Assembly: GCF_003555505.1 (NCBI RefSeq)
Contig: NZ_CP032152.1
Location: forward strand, 1,426,001 to 1,490,000
Length of the DNA: 64,000 nucleotides
Reading direction: 5' to 3'
DNA from: Thermosynechococcus sichuanensis E542
GTDB taxonomy: Bacteria > Cyanobacteriota > Cyanobacteriia > Thermosynechococcales > Thermosynechococcaceae
Below are positions 47,076-55,630 of the stretch, in pieces. The notes under the pieces are model-generated. The model had not been told where the DNA came from, made no database searches, and worked only from the letters and a program-made list of their open reading frames with translations. Numbering within the stretch: the first letter of the stretch is position 1; each line of letters opens with the position of its first letter. The position numbers were made by a program, and so were the translations under genes.

Positions 47076-47684
47076 ATGATGTTCAACTGGTGGGATGATC
47101 TATTAGCCAGTATCGAGGCGGGCATCAAGGCTGGGATTGAATCGGGATTACAGTCCTTGGCGGACACCCTTGCCCCCTTGCTGCAAGTACCGGAACCGGC
47201 AGCCCCCTTCCAACGCATTGCCCTTTTTCGGGCGGGTGTAGATCAACCGATCGCTGGCTCTGGCCTTCGGGTTGAAGGTGCTGCTTGGTGTCTAGAGTCC
47301 CACTGGCCGCAGACAATTCCCCTCTTTGAACTCCCGGAAGCCCACCTGTGGCTCGAAGTACCCTCTGCCCAAGGGGGAGATCAACTGCTCCTGTGCCGTG
47401 CCTTAGTCAAAACTGGGGCATTACCCGAGGGGGGACAACTGTTCCTCAGCCGCAGTCAACCCTTTGGTTGGACATTTTCGCGCACCGTTTCCCTTGTGGG
47501 CGATCGCGACTGGCACCTGTGCGAAGTGCCTTTTCACCTCAAACCAGAACCCCAGACCCCCGGCTTGATTAAAATTGGGGTGGAATTCATGGGACGCGGT
47601 GTGGTCTGGCTACGGGATATTGAGCTACTCCATGCCCCTGCCAAGTTAAAGCCGATTACTGATGTGATGGATGGATTGCTGTGA
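47076..47684 (+). CDS. unrecognised protein inserted between purS and purQ
   Basis: 202 residues. The N-terminus (MMFNWWDDLLASIEAGIKAG) is amphipathic and the rest is beta-rich (IALFRAGVDQPIAGSGLRVE, HLWLEVPSAQGG, IKIGVEFMGRGVVWLRDIEL). I recognise no family. It starts 2 bp after purS and its stop overlaps the GTG start of purQ by 4 bp, so expression is coupled to the purine genes. Codon use matches the neighbours. Confidence 0.75.
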   Translation: MMFNWWDDLLASIEAGIKAGIESGLQSLADTLAPLLQVPEPAAPFQRIALFRAGVDQPIAGSGLRVEGAAWCLESHWPQTIPLFELPEAHLWLEVPSAQGGDQLLLCRALVKTGALPEGGQLFLSRSQPFGWTFSRTVSLVGDRDWHLCEVPFHLKPEPQTPGLIKIGVEFMGRGVVWLRDIELLHAPAKLKPITDVMDGLL

Positions 47685-48406
47685 GTCATGCCCTAAACGT
47701 GGGGATTGTCGTTTTTCCCGGATCCAATTGCGATCGCGATGTGGCCTACGTCACCCGTGAAATTCTCCAGTGGCCAACGGAACTGCTATGGCACGAAGAG
47801 ACCAATTTGAGCGATTATGATTTGATTGTGCTGCCGGGGGGCTTTAGTTTTGGTGACTATTTGCGCTGTGGGGCGATCGCCCGCTTCTCACCAATTATGG
47901 CCGCCGTCAAAGACCATGCCGCTGCCGGCAAATGGGTACTGGGCATTTGCAATGGGTTTCAAATTCTCACCGAGGCGAAGCTGCTACCGGGTGCCCTAGT
48001 GCGCAATCGCGACTTGCACTTTATTTGCGATCGCGTGCATTTACGCTTAGAGGCCAAAGAGCGTCCGTGGCTACAGGCCTATGGCGATAAAACGGTGATT
48101 CGTTTGCCCATTGCCCATGGTGAAGGCTGCTACTATGCTGATCCTGCCACCCTCACTGAACTGGAAGCCAACCGCCAAGTCCTCTTTCGCTATGCCGATG
48201 CCCAAGGGAATGTCACCCCCGAAAGTAATCCCAATGGTTCCCTCAACAATATCGCCGGTATTTGCAACGCTGCCGGCAATGTCTTGGGAATGATGCCCCA
48301 CCCTGAGCGCGCCGCTGACCCCACCTTGATCCACTCCCCTAGTGACCATACCTTAGACGGCTTGCAGTTATTTAAGTCCCTCTTGAATGCCGCCGTTTGC
48401 TGTTGA
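47681..48406 (+). CDS. purQ: phosphoribosylformylglycinamidine synthase, glutaminase subunit PurQ
   Basis: 241 residues from a GTG overlapping the previous stop. Class I glutaminase: [27 protein letters not shown], the nucleophile Cys in [11 protein letters not shown], and the C-terminal His/Glu pair in MMPHPERA. It supplies ammonia from glutamine to PurL. Confidence 0.96.
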   Translation: MSHALNVGIVVFPGSNCDRDVAYVTREILQWPTELLWHEETNLSDYDLIVLPGGFSFGDYLRCGAIARFSPIMAAVKDHAAAGKWVLGICNGFQILTEAKLLPGALVRNRDLHFICDRVHLRLEAKERPWLQAYGDKTVIRLPIAHGEGCYYADPATLTELEANRQVLFRYADAQGNVTPESNPNGSLNNIAGICNAAGNVLGMMPHPERAADPTLIHSPSDHTLDGLQLFKSLLNAAVCC

Positions 48407-48413
48407 GGGTTCT

Positions 48414-49391
48414 ATGTGTACTCGCATTCTCTGGAATACCAATGCCCTAGGGGTTTTTGTGGCACGAACCATGGACTGGCCCACCACCACTGAACCAAAG
48501 CTAATCATTTTTCCGCGTGGGCGTCAGCGTCAGGGCAATCATCTGGGCACTACTGCCTTAGAAATGGCAAACCCCGCCCGTTGGCAGTCCCGCTATGGCA
48601 GTGCCGTTGTCAGTATGTACGGCTTGGGAACCGTCGATGGCTTCAATGAACAGGGCTTGGCAGTACATCTACTCTATTTGACAGCAACAGACTTTGGCAC
48701 ACGGCATCCACAAAAACAGGGGGTACACGCGGGACTCTGGGGGCAATACCTGCTGGATAATGCGGCAACGGTGAAGGAAGCCCTTGACCTCATGGCTCAG
48801 ATTCAACCAGTGATGATCACGATACAGGGCTTTGCCAGCACGGTTCATGTGGCGATCGCGGATGCCAGTGGTGACTCCGCCATTTTGGAATATCTCAACG
48901 GTGAACTGGTTATCCACCACGGACGCCAGTATCAAATCATGACGAACGATCCCCCCTATGATGAGCAGTTGGCCTACCGTGCTCAGTTTGATTTCACCAA
49001 TGCCACACGCCAAACACCGCTGCCGGGGAATGTGGATCCCAGCCATCGCTTTGTGCGGGCTGATTATTTCTTGCAGGTGCTGCCCGAACCCCGCAATCAA
49101 CGGGAAGCGATCGCCAGTGTATTAGCGATCGCCCGCAATGTCTCTGTGCCCTTTGGTGCCCCCAATAAAGTGCCGGGAAGTCTCTACAACACTGAATACC
49201 GCACCGCTATGGATTTAACCCACCGCTATTACGTTTTTGAGCTAACCACAGCACCCAACATCCTCTGGTTTCCCCTAGAGAAGTTTGAGTTGCACCCTGA
49301 GGCACCGGTGATGATGCTAGATCCGAGCCATCCTGAGTTGGCGGGGGATGTGGCGGCACAGTTTGCTCCCGTTGCGGCTGCCCCCTATTGA
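48414..49391 (+). CDS. choloylglycine hydrolase/penicillin acylase-type Ntn hydrolase
   Basis: I chose the ATG at 48414 because it places Cys as residue 2 (MCTRILWNTNALGVFVARTM), the N-terminal nucleophile of this family after Met removal. About 325 residues with DGFNEQGLAVHLLYL and a conserved Asn/Arg-containing core (QIMTNDPPYDEQL). Enzymes of this family cut linear amides such as conjugated bile salts, penicillin V or acyl-homoserine lactones; the substrate here is unknown. It starts 7 bp after purQ. Confidence 0.88.
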   Translation: MCTRILWNTNALGVFVARTMDWPTTTEPKLIIFPRGRQRQGNHLGTTALEMANPARWQSRYGSAVVSMYGLGTVDGFNEQGLAVHLLYLTATDFGTRHPQKQGVHAGLWGQYLLDNAATVKEALDLMAQIQPVMITIQGFASTVHVAIADASGDSAILEYLNGELVIHHGRQYQIMTNDPPYDEQLAYRAQFDFTNATRQTPLPGNVDPSHRFVRADYFLQVLPEPRNQREAIASVLAIARNVSVPFGAPNKVPGSLYNTEYRTAMDLTHRYYVFELTTAPNILWFPLEKFELHPEAPVMMLDPSHPELAGDVAAQFAPVAAAPY

Positions 49392-49401
49392 ACTGTAGCT
49401 G

Positions 49402-49460
49402 CCCTCTTTTCAGTCGCCTTAAGAGAAAGAAATTAAAATACAGTAGCAGAGTATTGAGAA
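49402..49460 (+). repeat. left imperfect direct repeat flanking the TA module
   Basis: About 59 bp beginning CCCTCTTTTCAGTCGCCTTA and ending around GAGTATTGAGAA. It matches the right copy at 50298-50350 with gaps (shared CCCTCTT, CAAGAAATTA-like and AGAGTTTTGA-like segments). Probably a duplicated target or regulatory segment. Confidence 0.45.
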
Positions 49461-49622
49461 AGCAAAGCGATGAATGCCCCAAGAGCCTCTCTACCCAGCC
49501 TTTAGTTCGTCGATGAGTATTGCGACTTGTACTTAGAATAACTAAAGAGGGGGAGAGAAGTATTGAAATGTTTCACTGCTTTGGATTTTGATGCGTATAT
49601 CGAGTTGTGCTGAGGCAAACTA

Positions 49623-49877
49623 ATGTTGAATGTAACGGTTGATGAGATTCAGCGTAATCCTCTCAAGTATCTGAATCAAGTAGAGGCAGGTGAGACCCTT
49701 GTTATTTTTAGATCTAACCAGCCGATTGCTGAACTTAAACCTCTTAAACCTATTGGCAAAAGTAAGCAATTACGACCATTTGGTTTATGTGCAGGCGAGT
49801 TTACTGTTCCAGATGATTTCGACGATCCTTTGCCGGAAGATCTACTCAACGCATTCGAGGGTACAGCCCTTTTCTAA
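49623..49877 (+). CDS. type II antitoxin, Phd/YefM family
   Basis: 84 residues: MLNVTVDEIQRNPLKYLNQV, GETLVIFRSNQPIAELKP. The N-terminal half is the DNA-binding, dimerising Phd/YefM fold and the acidic C-terminus (VPDDFDDPLPEDLLNAFEG) should wrap the toxin. The pair is probably autoregulated. The gene is more AT-rich than its neighbours, in keeping with mobility. Confidence 0.88.
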   Translation: MLNVTVDEIQRNPLKYLNQVEAGETLVIFRSNQPIAELKPLKPIGKSKQLRPFGLCAGEFTVPDDFDDPLPEDLLNAFEGTALF

Positions 49878-49899
49878 AACATGGGGGTCATCGAGAATT

Positions 49900-50274
49900 T
49901 TGCTAGATACGCATATTTTCTTGTGGTTCATTAGTGGTGATATCCAGTTATCAACGGCTCTTCGGGATACAATTCGTGATCCAGACAATGAGGTTTATCT
50001 GAGTTCAGTTTCAGTTTGGGAAGCAATTCTTAAGTACCAACTAGGCAAGCTACCTTTACCAGAACCTCTCGCAATATATTTGCCTAAACAAGGTGACCGT
50101 CATGAAATTGACAGCCTTGGTCTTGATGAGAACAGTGTAGTTCAACTGGCTAAACTGCCACCCTTGCATCGTGATCCGTTTGACAGAATGCTCATCTGTC
50201 AAGCATTACAAAACGGTTTGACCATTGCCACAGTGGATACAGCAATCCGTGCTCACTCCGTCCCTGTCATGTAG
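49900..50274 (+). CDS. PIN-domain toxin (VapC-like), start uncertain
   Basis: About 124 residues, an intact PIN domain: Asp in LLDTHIFLWF, Glu in SVWEAIL, Asp in DPFDRMLICQ and Asp in TIATVDTAI, the metal ligands of this RNase fold. The expected ATG at 49881, 3 bp after the antitoxin stop, is out of frame by one base: a run of five G (49883-49887) would restore the frame with four. I therefore give the in-frame TTG at 49900, next to the first conserved residue; the ATG frame or an upstream start within the antitoxin are alternatives. Confidence 0.75.
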   Translation: MLDTHIFLWFISGDIQLSTALRDTIRDPDNEVYLSSVSVWEAILKYQLGKLPLPEPLAIYLPKQGDRHEIDSLGLDENSVVQLAKLPPLHRDPFDRMLICQALQNGLTIATVDTAIRAHSVPVM

Positions 50275-50297
50275 CAGTACAGCCCAACTTCACTGAT

Positions 50298-50350
50298 ACC
50301 CCTCTTCGGTCACCCTAAGAACAAGAAATTACATATGCAGAGTTTTGAAG
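50298..50350 (+). repeat. right imperfect direct repeat flanking the TA module
   Basis: About 53 bp with CCCCTCTTCGGTCACCCTAA and AAGAAATTAC shared, with small gaps, with the left copy at 49402-49460. It sits just before the NlpC/P60 gene. Together they bracket about 0.84 kb containing the two TA genes. Confidence 0.45.
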
Positions 50351-50401
50351 CCTTCAAACCATGCTACTGACCCGCTATCAGCAAAAAGAGGGGCAACTCA
50401 A

Positions 50402-51112
50402 ATGCAAAGTCATTATTCTTTAGACCATCAGACGGTCATGCAGCTTTATCAACTCACGGCCACAGTGAATCTCTACGACGCCCCCACGGGCGATCGCTTG
50501 GCAACCCAAGGGGCAGCAGGACGCTTTCTCTGGGCACCTACTTTGGAGACTGAACGTACCTACGTGCAACTCGCGGAGGATGAATACTGGGGCTGGCTGG
50601 ATCCCCAGGATTACCGCCATCTCACACCCGCCACTCAGCCCTATCAGCCCATTGCCCGCGATCGCGCCTACATCGAGGCTGTCCTTGAAGAGGTTATTGC
50701 CTTTTGTTTCGCAGCCCAGCAGATCCCCCATGAGTATCTCTGGGGCGGAACTGTTGCCCCCAACTACGACTGTTCTGGCTTGATGCAGGCCAGTTTTGCC
50801 AGCCAAGGGATTTGGCTACCCCGTGATGCCTATCAGCAAGAAGCCTTTGCCACACCCCTAAGGGGCAACTCCATTGCGGAAACCTTACCCCAGCTTCAGC
50901 GGGGCGATCTGGTGTTTTTCGGTACGGGTGACAAGGCGAGCCATGTGGGTCTCTATCTGGGGCAAGGACAGTATATCCATAGCTCTGGCAAAGAGTATGG
51001 CCGCAATGGCATTGGCATTGATACCCTCTACCCCAGTGAGGATGCCGTGAGCATCGCCTATCAGCAGCAGTTTCGCGGTGGTGGCCGCATTAACTATAGC
51101 TATCTGCCCTAG
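50402..51112 (+). CDS. NlpC/P60 cysteine peptidase with SH3-like domain
   Basis: I chose the ATG at 50402 (MQSHYSLDHQTVMQLYQLTA), which has a GAGGGG ribosome-binding site; the ATG at 50345 is unlikely. 236 residues: an SH3-like domain (about 15-80) and the NlpC/P60 domain (about 90-235) with the catalytic Cys in YDCSGLMQ, His in ASHVGLYLG and a third polar residue in YIHSSG. Cleaves the gamma-D-Glu-diamino-acid bond in peptidoglycan fragments. No signal peptide is obvious, so muropeptide recycling is possible. Overlaps guaB3 by 4 bp. Confidence 0.9.
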   Translation: MQSHYSLDHQTVMQLYQLTATVNLYDAPTGDRLATQGAAGRFLWAPTLETERTYVQLAEDEYWGWLDPQDYRHLTPATQPYQPIARDRAYIEAVLEEVIAFCFAAQQIPHEYLWGGTVAPNYDCSGLMQASFASQGIWLPRDAYQQEAFATPLRGNSIAETLPQLQRGDLVFFGTGDKASHVGLYLGQGQYIHSSGKEYGRNGIGIDTLYPSEDAVSIAYQQQFRGGGRINYSYLP

Positions 51113-52272
51113 CGACCCATCCCCAGTTTTTGCGCTTTTTGATAGACCTTACCTTCCGTGAGGAGGGAGGGGGCAATGACGATTTCTACCTGCTGCATTT
51201 CCCGTAGATCCTTGGCGCCAAGGGTGCCCATACTGGTTTGCAATGCCCCAAGGAAGTTGTGGGTACCATCGTCCAACTGAGCCGGTCCGCGCAGAATCTG
51301 CTCAAGGGTGCCAGTGGTGCCCACATGAATGCGCGTCCCCCGAGGCAGCACCGGACTAGGCGTAGCCATCCCCCAGTGATAACCGCGACCGGGGGCTTCT
51401 TTGGCACGGGCAAAGGGGGATCCCATCATCACCGCATCTGCGCCGCAGGCAATACATTTGCAAACATCGCCACCCGTGACAAGACCGCCATCGGCAATCA
51501 CCGGCACATAGCGTTGCGTCTCTTCAAAATAGGCCTCCCGCGCTGCGGCACAGTCGGCGATCGCCGTCACTTGCGGCACCCCCACCCCAAGCACCCCACG
51601 GGAAGTGCAGGCTGCCCCCGGACCAATCCCCACCAGAATTGCTGCCGCACCACAGTGCATGAGACTGAGAGCCACCTCATAGGTGACGCAGTTCCCTAAA
51701 ACCACAGGCATCGGCATTCGTTCACAAAAGGCAGCGAGGTCTAGGGGTTCTGTGCCCTCAGGGGCAAGGTGAGCCGGTGACACAACCGTGGCTTGGACAA
51801 AGAGCAAATCGGCTCCCGCCGCTGCCACAACGTCCCCAAAACGACTGGCTCCCGCTGGGGTTAAACTGACAGCAGCAATTCCCCCTTGGGATTTGATTTC
51901 TTGAATGCGTTTTTCAATGAGGTGGGGCTGAATCGGCTGCGCATACAATTGCTGCATCAGGGGTACAAATTCATCGACACTGACGCTGGCAATGCGTTCA
52001 AGGATTGGATCGGGATCTTCGTAGCGGGTTTGAATCCCCTCAAGGTTGAGGACGCCTAGTGCCCCCATTTGGCTGAGTTTGACGGCCATCGTGACATCCA
52101 CGACCCCATCCATGGCACTGGCAATAATCGGAATTTCCCGTTCAATGGGACCAATGCGCCAGCGGGTATCCGCCAGTTGGGGATCAAGGGTGCGGTTGCC
52201 GGGGACAAGGGCAATTTCATCAATACCGTAAGCGCGACGGGCGGTGCGATGTCCCCCTAGTTGAATCGTCAT
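51109..52272 (-). CDS. guaB3: GuaB3-type IMP dehydrogenase/GMP reductase family protein
   Basis: 387 residues, IMPDH-type barrel without CBS domains: [20 protein letters not shown], the catalytic loop [20 protein letters not shown] (Cys present) and [20 protein letters not shown]. This is the GuaB3 subgroup of cyanobacteria and actinobacteria. A Synechocystis member was described as GMP reductase, from memory, so the direction could be GMP to IMP. Upstream at 52340-52359 is a tandem 10-bp repeat. Confidence 0.92.
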   Translation of the reverse strand: MTIQLGGHRTARRAYGIDEIALVPGNRTLDPQLADTRWRIGPIEREIPIIASAMDGVVDVTMAVKLSQMGALGVLNLEGIQTRYEDPDPILERIASVSVDEFVPLMQQLYAQPIQPHLIEKRIQEIKSQGGIAAVSLTPAGASRFGDVVAAAGADLLFVQATVVSPAHLAPEGTEPLDLAAFCERMPMPVVLGNCVTYEVALSLMHCGAAAILVGIGPGAACTSRGVLGVGVPQVTAIADCAAAREAYFEETQRYVPVIADGGLVTGGDVCKCIACGADAVMMGSPFARAKEAPGRGYHWGMATPSPVLPRGTRIHVGTTGTLEQILRGPAQLDDGTHNFLGALQTSMGTLGAKDLREMQQVEIVIAPSLLTEGKVYQKAQKLGMGR

Positions 52273-52339
52273 GGTGTTCCTCGCAGTAGGTGGGCTAAAT
52301 GATCAAGTACGGTGTCTAAATTGTTGTTGACAGTGGAAC

Positions 52340-52359
52340 AAATTTACAAAAATTTACAA
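52340..52359 (-). repeat. tandem 10-bp repeat upstream of guaB3
   Basis: AAATTTACAA occurs twice in direct succession, 52340-52349 and 52350-52359, spaced one helical turn, about 68 bp before the guaB3 start. It could be a regulatory site. Confidence 0.5.
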
Positions 52360-52384
52360 CACCTCGACAAGCCATGCCTTGGCG

Positions 52385-53290
52385 TTAGTTCAATGGTGGG
52401 TTGGGCGATCGCCGAACCGGACGAGAGGAGGTCGCACGCGGCGATGTGGGCAATGAACCGGGACGCTGAGACTGCGGTCTTTGGGGACGGGCTGGCCTTG
52501 CCTTGGCTTTCTTGGGCTTCTTGATTTTGCGGGGGGGCAAAATCCCCACCGTGGTTGCCTCCTGAACCACTAAACTGGTCCCCTGTCGCTGCACCTGAAA
52601 GTCCCAAAAGTACCCCGGCGACTTCATGGGTACTGTTCCGACCAGTTTGAGTTTGAAGGCTTTGGGTTTCTCGCCCCGCCGACGCGGCAACTGTTGGATT
52701 TTAACGACGACAAAGTTCTTTTCTTGGGAGTTGAAGATCACTTCTCCCCGTACAGAAAAGTAGCCGTCATTAACACCGGGATCCGCTGCTGTGGCATTGG
52801 CCTGTTGCAGGCGTTCCGGTTCCCATACACCGACAATTTGTAGGTGCAGTTTCACCTCTTCTTTGTTCACTTCGCGGGTGCGGGGATAGACTACCCAGAG
52901 GTGGGGTTCATTCAGGTCGAGATACTTTTTAATCAGGTTCATCACTTGCCCCAAGAGGACGGTTTCAATTTCCACGCCATCCTCGGTAATCATTACCCCT
53001 CGGTTGAACTCTGCCTCCGAAGCGGGCACATAGCGACCGCGTACCACCCCGATCGCTCGATATTGCATCCGTTCACTGGGGGGTGGAATCGGCTGGGGGC
53101 GGGAAGGCAGCTCTGCTGGCTCAGAAATGGGGTCTTTGGGAGCAGCGTTGACCTTGGGCGGTGAGCTACCCGCTGCGGCAACACTGAGAATTTCTGGGCG
53201 AGGTTTGGTTTCTAACTCAGGGGCAGGCGTTGGCGGAGTCGCTGGGGTCTTTTTGGCGCGGGGGCGCTTGGGCGGGGGTTCAGCAGTCAT
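52385..53290 (-). CDS. unrecognised cyanobacterial protein with Pro-rich ends
   Basis: 301 residues from the ATG at 53290 (MTAEPPPKRPRAKKTPATPP). The N-terminus (1-70) and C-terminus (250-301) are Pro/Arg/Lys-rich and disordered. The folded middle (about 80-245) has MQYRAIGVVRGRYVPASEAE, FNRGVMITEDGVEIETVLLG and VYPRTREVNKEEVKLHLQIV. I know no domain for it. A 7-bp inverted repeat lies 39 bp upstream. Confidence 0.7.
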   Translation of the reverse strand: MTAEPPPKRPRAKKTPATPPTPAPELETKPRPEILSVAAAGSSPPKVNAAPKDPISEPAELPSRPQPIPPPSERMQYRAIGVVRGRYVPASEAEFNRGVMITEDGVEIETVLLGQVMNLIKKYLDLNEPHLWVVYPRTREVNKEEVKLHLQIVGVWEPERLQQANATAADPGVNDGYFSVRGEVIFNSQEKNFVVVKIQQLPRRRGEKPKAFKLKLVGTVPMKSPGYFWDFQVQRQGTSLVVQEATTVGILPPRKIKKPKKAKARPARPQRPQSQRPGSLPTSPRATSSRPVRRSPNPPLN

Positions 53291-53328
53291 GGCAATTCTC
53301 GCAAACAGTCTAAACACCCATTGAGCGA

Positions 53329-53344
53329 CTGTTCAGATGAACAG
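53329..53344. promoter_or_regulatory. dyad symmetry upstream of the 53290 gene
   Basis: CTGTTCA-GA-TGAACAG, a 7-bp perfect dyad with a 2-bp centre. The centre is too short for a stable RNA loop, so a DNA-binding operator is more likely. No known regulator is recognised. Confidence 0.35.
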
Positions 53345-53434
53345 GCCACGGCAATCCTCAATTGGGGTACTCTCAATTATGCGTTGCCGCTGTGAGCTAA
53401 GCAACACTTTTGTTCCTGCCAAAAGTGGTGAGAA

Positions 53435-55627
53435 CTATGAGGCTGACGGAATGCTCTCCGTTTGGACGATCGCCCCAAAATCGCCAATAATTGCCGCACA
53501 GTTGCGCAACAAACCAAGGAGCGCTAAGCGATTGGCACGCACGGTTGCATCCTCTGCCATCACTAGGACACTTTCCTCGCCATCGAAGAAGCGACTGACA
53601 ATCGGGGCAAGGGAGACTAAGGCAGCCACAATTTCCCCATAGGCACGCTGCTCCTGCGCCTGTTGCACCCTTGGCAAGATGTCTTTGAGGGCAGCATAGA
53701 ATTCCTTTTCAATGGGGGCTTCGAGGTGCTTGGCCTTGACGGCGCGGATATTCAGGCAGTCTGTCCCTAGGGTGCCTTGGCGTGCCAAGCGAGCAGCGCG
53801 GTTTACCGTCGGGTAAATGGCCATCAGGTCACCGGATTGCCGCAGTTTTTGTAGAAATTGGGCGCGATCGCGGGCATCCACCACATCCCTGAGGGCACGA
53901 GTCTGCAACTCCGGCTGATCCTCTGCAATGACAGCATTCACCAAGTCATACTCAATACCCAAATCTTCTTGCAGTAAGGTTCGCAGCCGTTGGCTAAAAA
54001 ACTGCCGCAGTTGCTGCTTTAAGTCAGCGGCACTGAGCTTGGCAGTAAATTGGCGACAAAAGGCTTGGGCATACTTCTGGAGCAGAGCGAGGAGATCCAA
54101 GTGATGTTCCCCCTGCCAGAGAATGGTGATTACGGCATTGGCAGCCCGCCGTAGGGCAAAGGGATCTGATGAACCCGTGGGACACAGGCCGATGCCAAAA
54201 AGGCAAACCAAGGTATCCAAGCGATCGGCCAATCCCACCACCTGACCCGTGAGACTTTGGGGGGGGCGATCGCCAGCAAAACGAGGCAGATAATGTTCAA
54301 AAATCCCCGTGGCCACCGCTGGGTCTTCCCCGCAGACCGTGGCATACACTTGACCCATGTAGCCCTGAAGTTCAGGAAATTCCCCCACCATCTGCGTCAC
54401 CAGATCCGCTTTGCAGAGGCAGGCTGTGCGTTCAATGGCAGCAACGTCCGCAGCCGCACAATTTAAGGCGGTGGCAATTTGGCGAGCCAGTGCGGTTAGC
54501 CGCTCCACTTTATCGGCCATGGATCCCAATTCATCTTGGAAGGTGACCGTGGCTAGTTTGTTGCAGTAGTGCTCTAGGGGCTGTGCCGTATCCGCCTTGT
54601 AGAAGAACTCAGCATCCGCAAGACGGGCACGAATCACCCGCTCATTCCCGGCACGAATCAAGGGGGTGGCCGCAGGATCGCCATTGCTAATGGTGATGAA
54701 CACGGGGAGCAGGGCTTGGCGAGTGGCATCGGTGTAAACAGGAAAATACCGCTGATGGGACACCAATACGGTGGTAATCACCTCAAGAGGCAGGGCAAGA
54801 AACCGCGCTTCAAAACTCCCCAACACCGCCGTTGGCCATTCCACGAGGTGGGTCACTTCCTCCAAAAGGGGCACCTCTAAATCCACCCATCCGCCTGCTT
54901 CTTGAGCAAGAGTGGTAATTTGCTCGCGAATTCGTTGCTGGCGGACTTCTGGATTCACTACGACCCCTGCCTTTTCAAGGGCAGCTTCATAGTCTTGGGC
55001 ATGGTTGAGGACAATGGCTCCTTGGGAAAGCACGCGATGGCCATAGGTGGTGCGATCGCTGGCAATGCGCACGGAATGGCTCTCCAAGACCAAGGGCAGC
55101 ACCTGATCCTCCCACAGCAGCACCAGCCAACGAATGGGACGCGAAAAGCGCAAATCCCCATCCCCCCAGCGCATAAAGCGGGCACCCTCAAGGGCAGTAA
55201 TCCACTGCTGCACCAACTCGGTCAATAGTTGGGGTGTGGGTTGGCCAGGGCGGACTTGCTTGAGATAGACCACCTCCCCTTTTTCGGTGGGGCGGATTTC
55301 GATGTCCTCGAGGCGACCTTGGCGCGATCGCAGGAACCCCCATAGGGCAGGGGTGGGTTCCCCCTCCCGAAAGGCCACGCTGGCTGCTGGCCCTTTGATT
55401 TCAATCGCTTGATCGGGTTGCTGGGGCGGTAACCCCTCGATCAGTACGGCTAAGCGGCGCGGTGTCGCCCAGACCTTGACTTCTCCCGTTAGTCCCTGTT
55501 CCTTGAGGGTTTGGGGAATCAGGGTGTGCCACTGGGACAGGGCGCTACTGACAAAGCGGGCGGGGAGATCCTCAGTTCCCACCTCCAAGAGGAACGTATG
55601 CGGTGATGACTTGGGCATGGTGACCAT
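53435..55627 (-). CDS. glyS: glycyl-tRNA synthetase beta subunit
   Basis: 730 residues, usual for GlyS: N-terminus FLLEVGTEDLPARFVSSALS, the characteristic GHRVL block, FITISNGDP and a C-terminal HD-like and anticodon-binding part. Forms the tetramer with GlyQ, whose gene is not in the window. The start lies 3 bp after pnp. ATG at 55618 is an alternative. Confidence 0.95.
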   Translation of the reverse strand: MVTMPKSSPHTFLLEVGTEDLPARFVSSALSQWHTLIPQTLKEQGLTGEVKVWATPRRLAVLIEGLPPQQPDQAIEIKGPAASVAFREGEPTPALWGFLRSRQGRLEDIEIRPTEKGEVVYLKQVRPGQPTPQLLTELVQQWITALEGARFMRWGDGDLRFSRPIRWLVLLWEDQVLPLVLESHSVRIASDRTTYGHRVLSQGAIVLNHAQDYEAALEKAGVVVNPEVRQQRIREQITTLAQEAGGWVDLEVPLLEEVTHLVEWPTAVLGSFEARFLALPLEVITTVLVSHQRYFPVYTDATRQALLPVFITISNGDPAATPLIRAGNERVIRARLADAEFFYKADTAQPLEHYCNKLATVTFQDELGSMADKVERLTALARQIATALNCAAADVAAIERTACLCKADLVTQMVGEFPELQGYMGQVYATVCGEDPAVATGIFEHYLPRFAGDRPPQSLTGQVVGLADRLDTLVCLFGIGLCPTGSSDPFALRRAANAVITILWQGEHHLDLLALLQKYAQAFCRQFTAKLSAADLKQQLRQFFSQRLRTLLQEDLGIEYDLVNAVIAEDQPELQTRALRDVVDARDRAQFLQKLRQSGDLMAIYPTVNRAARLARQGTLGTDCLNIRAVKAKHLEAPIEKEFYAALKDILPRVQQAQEQRAYGEIVAALVSLAPIVSRFFDGEESVLVMAEDATVRANRLALLGLLRNCAAIIGDFGAIVQTESIPSAS

Positions 55628-55630
55628 TTA

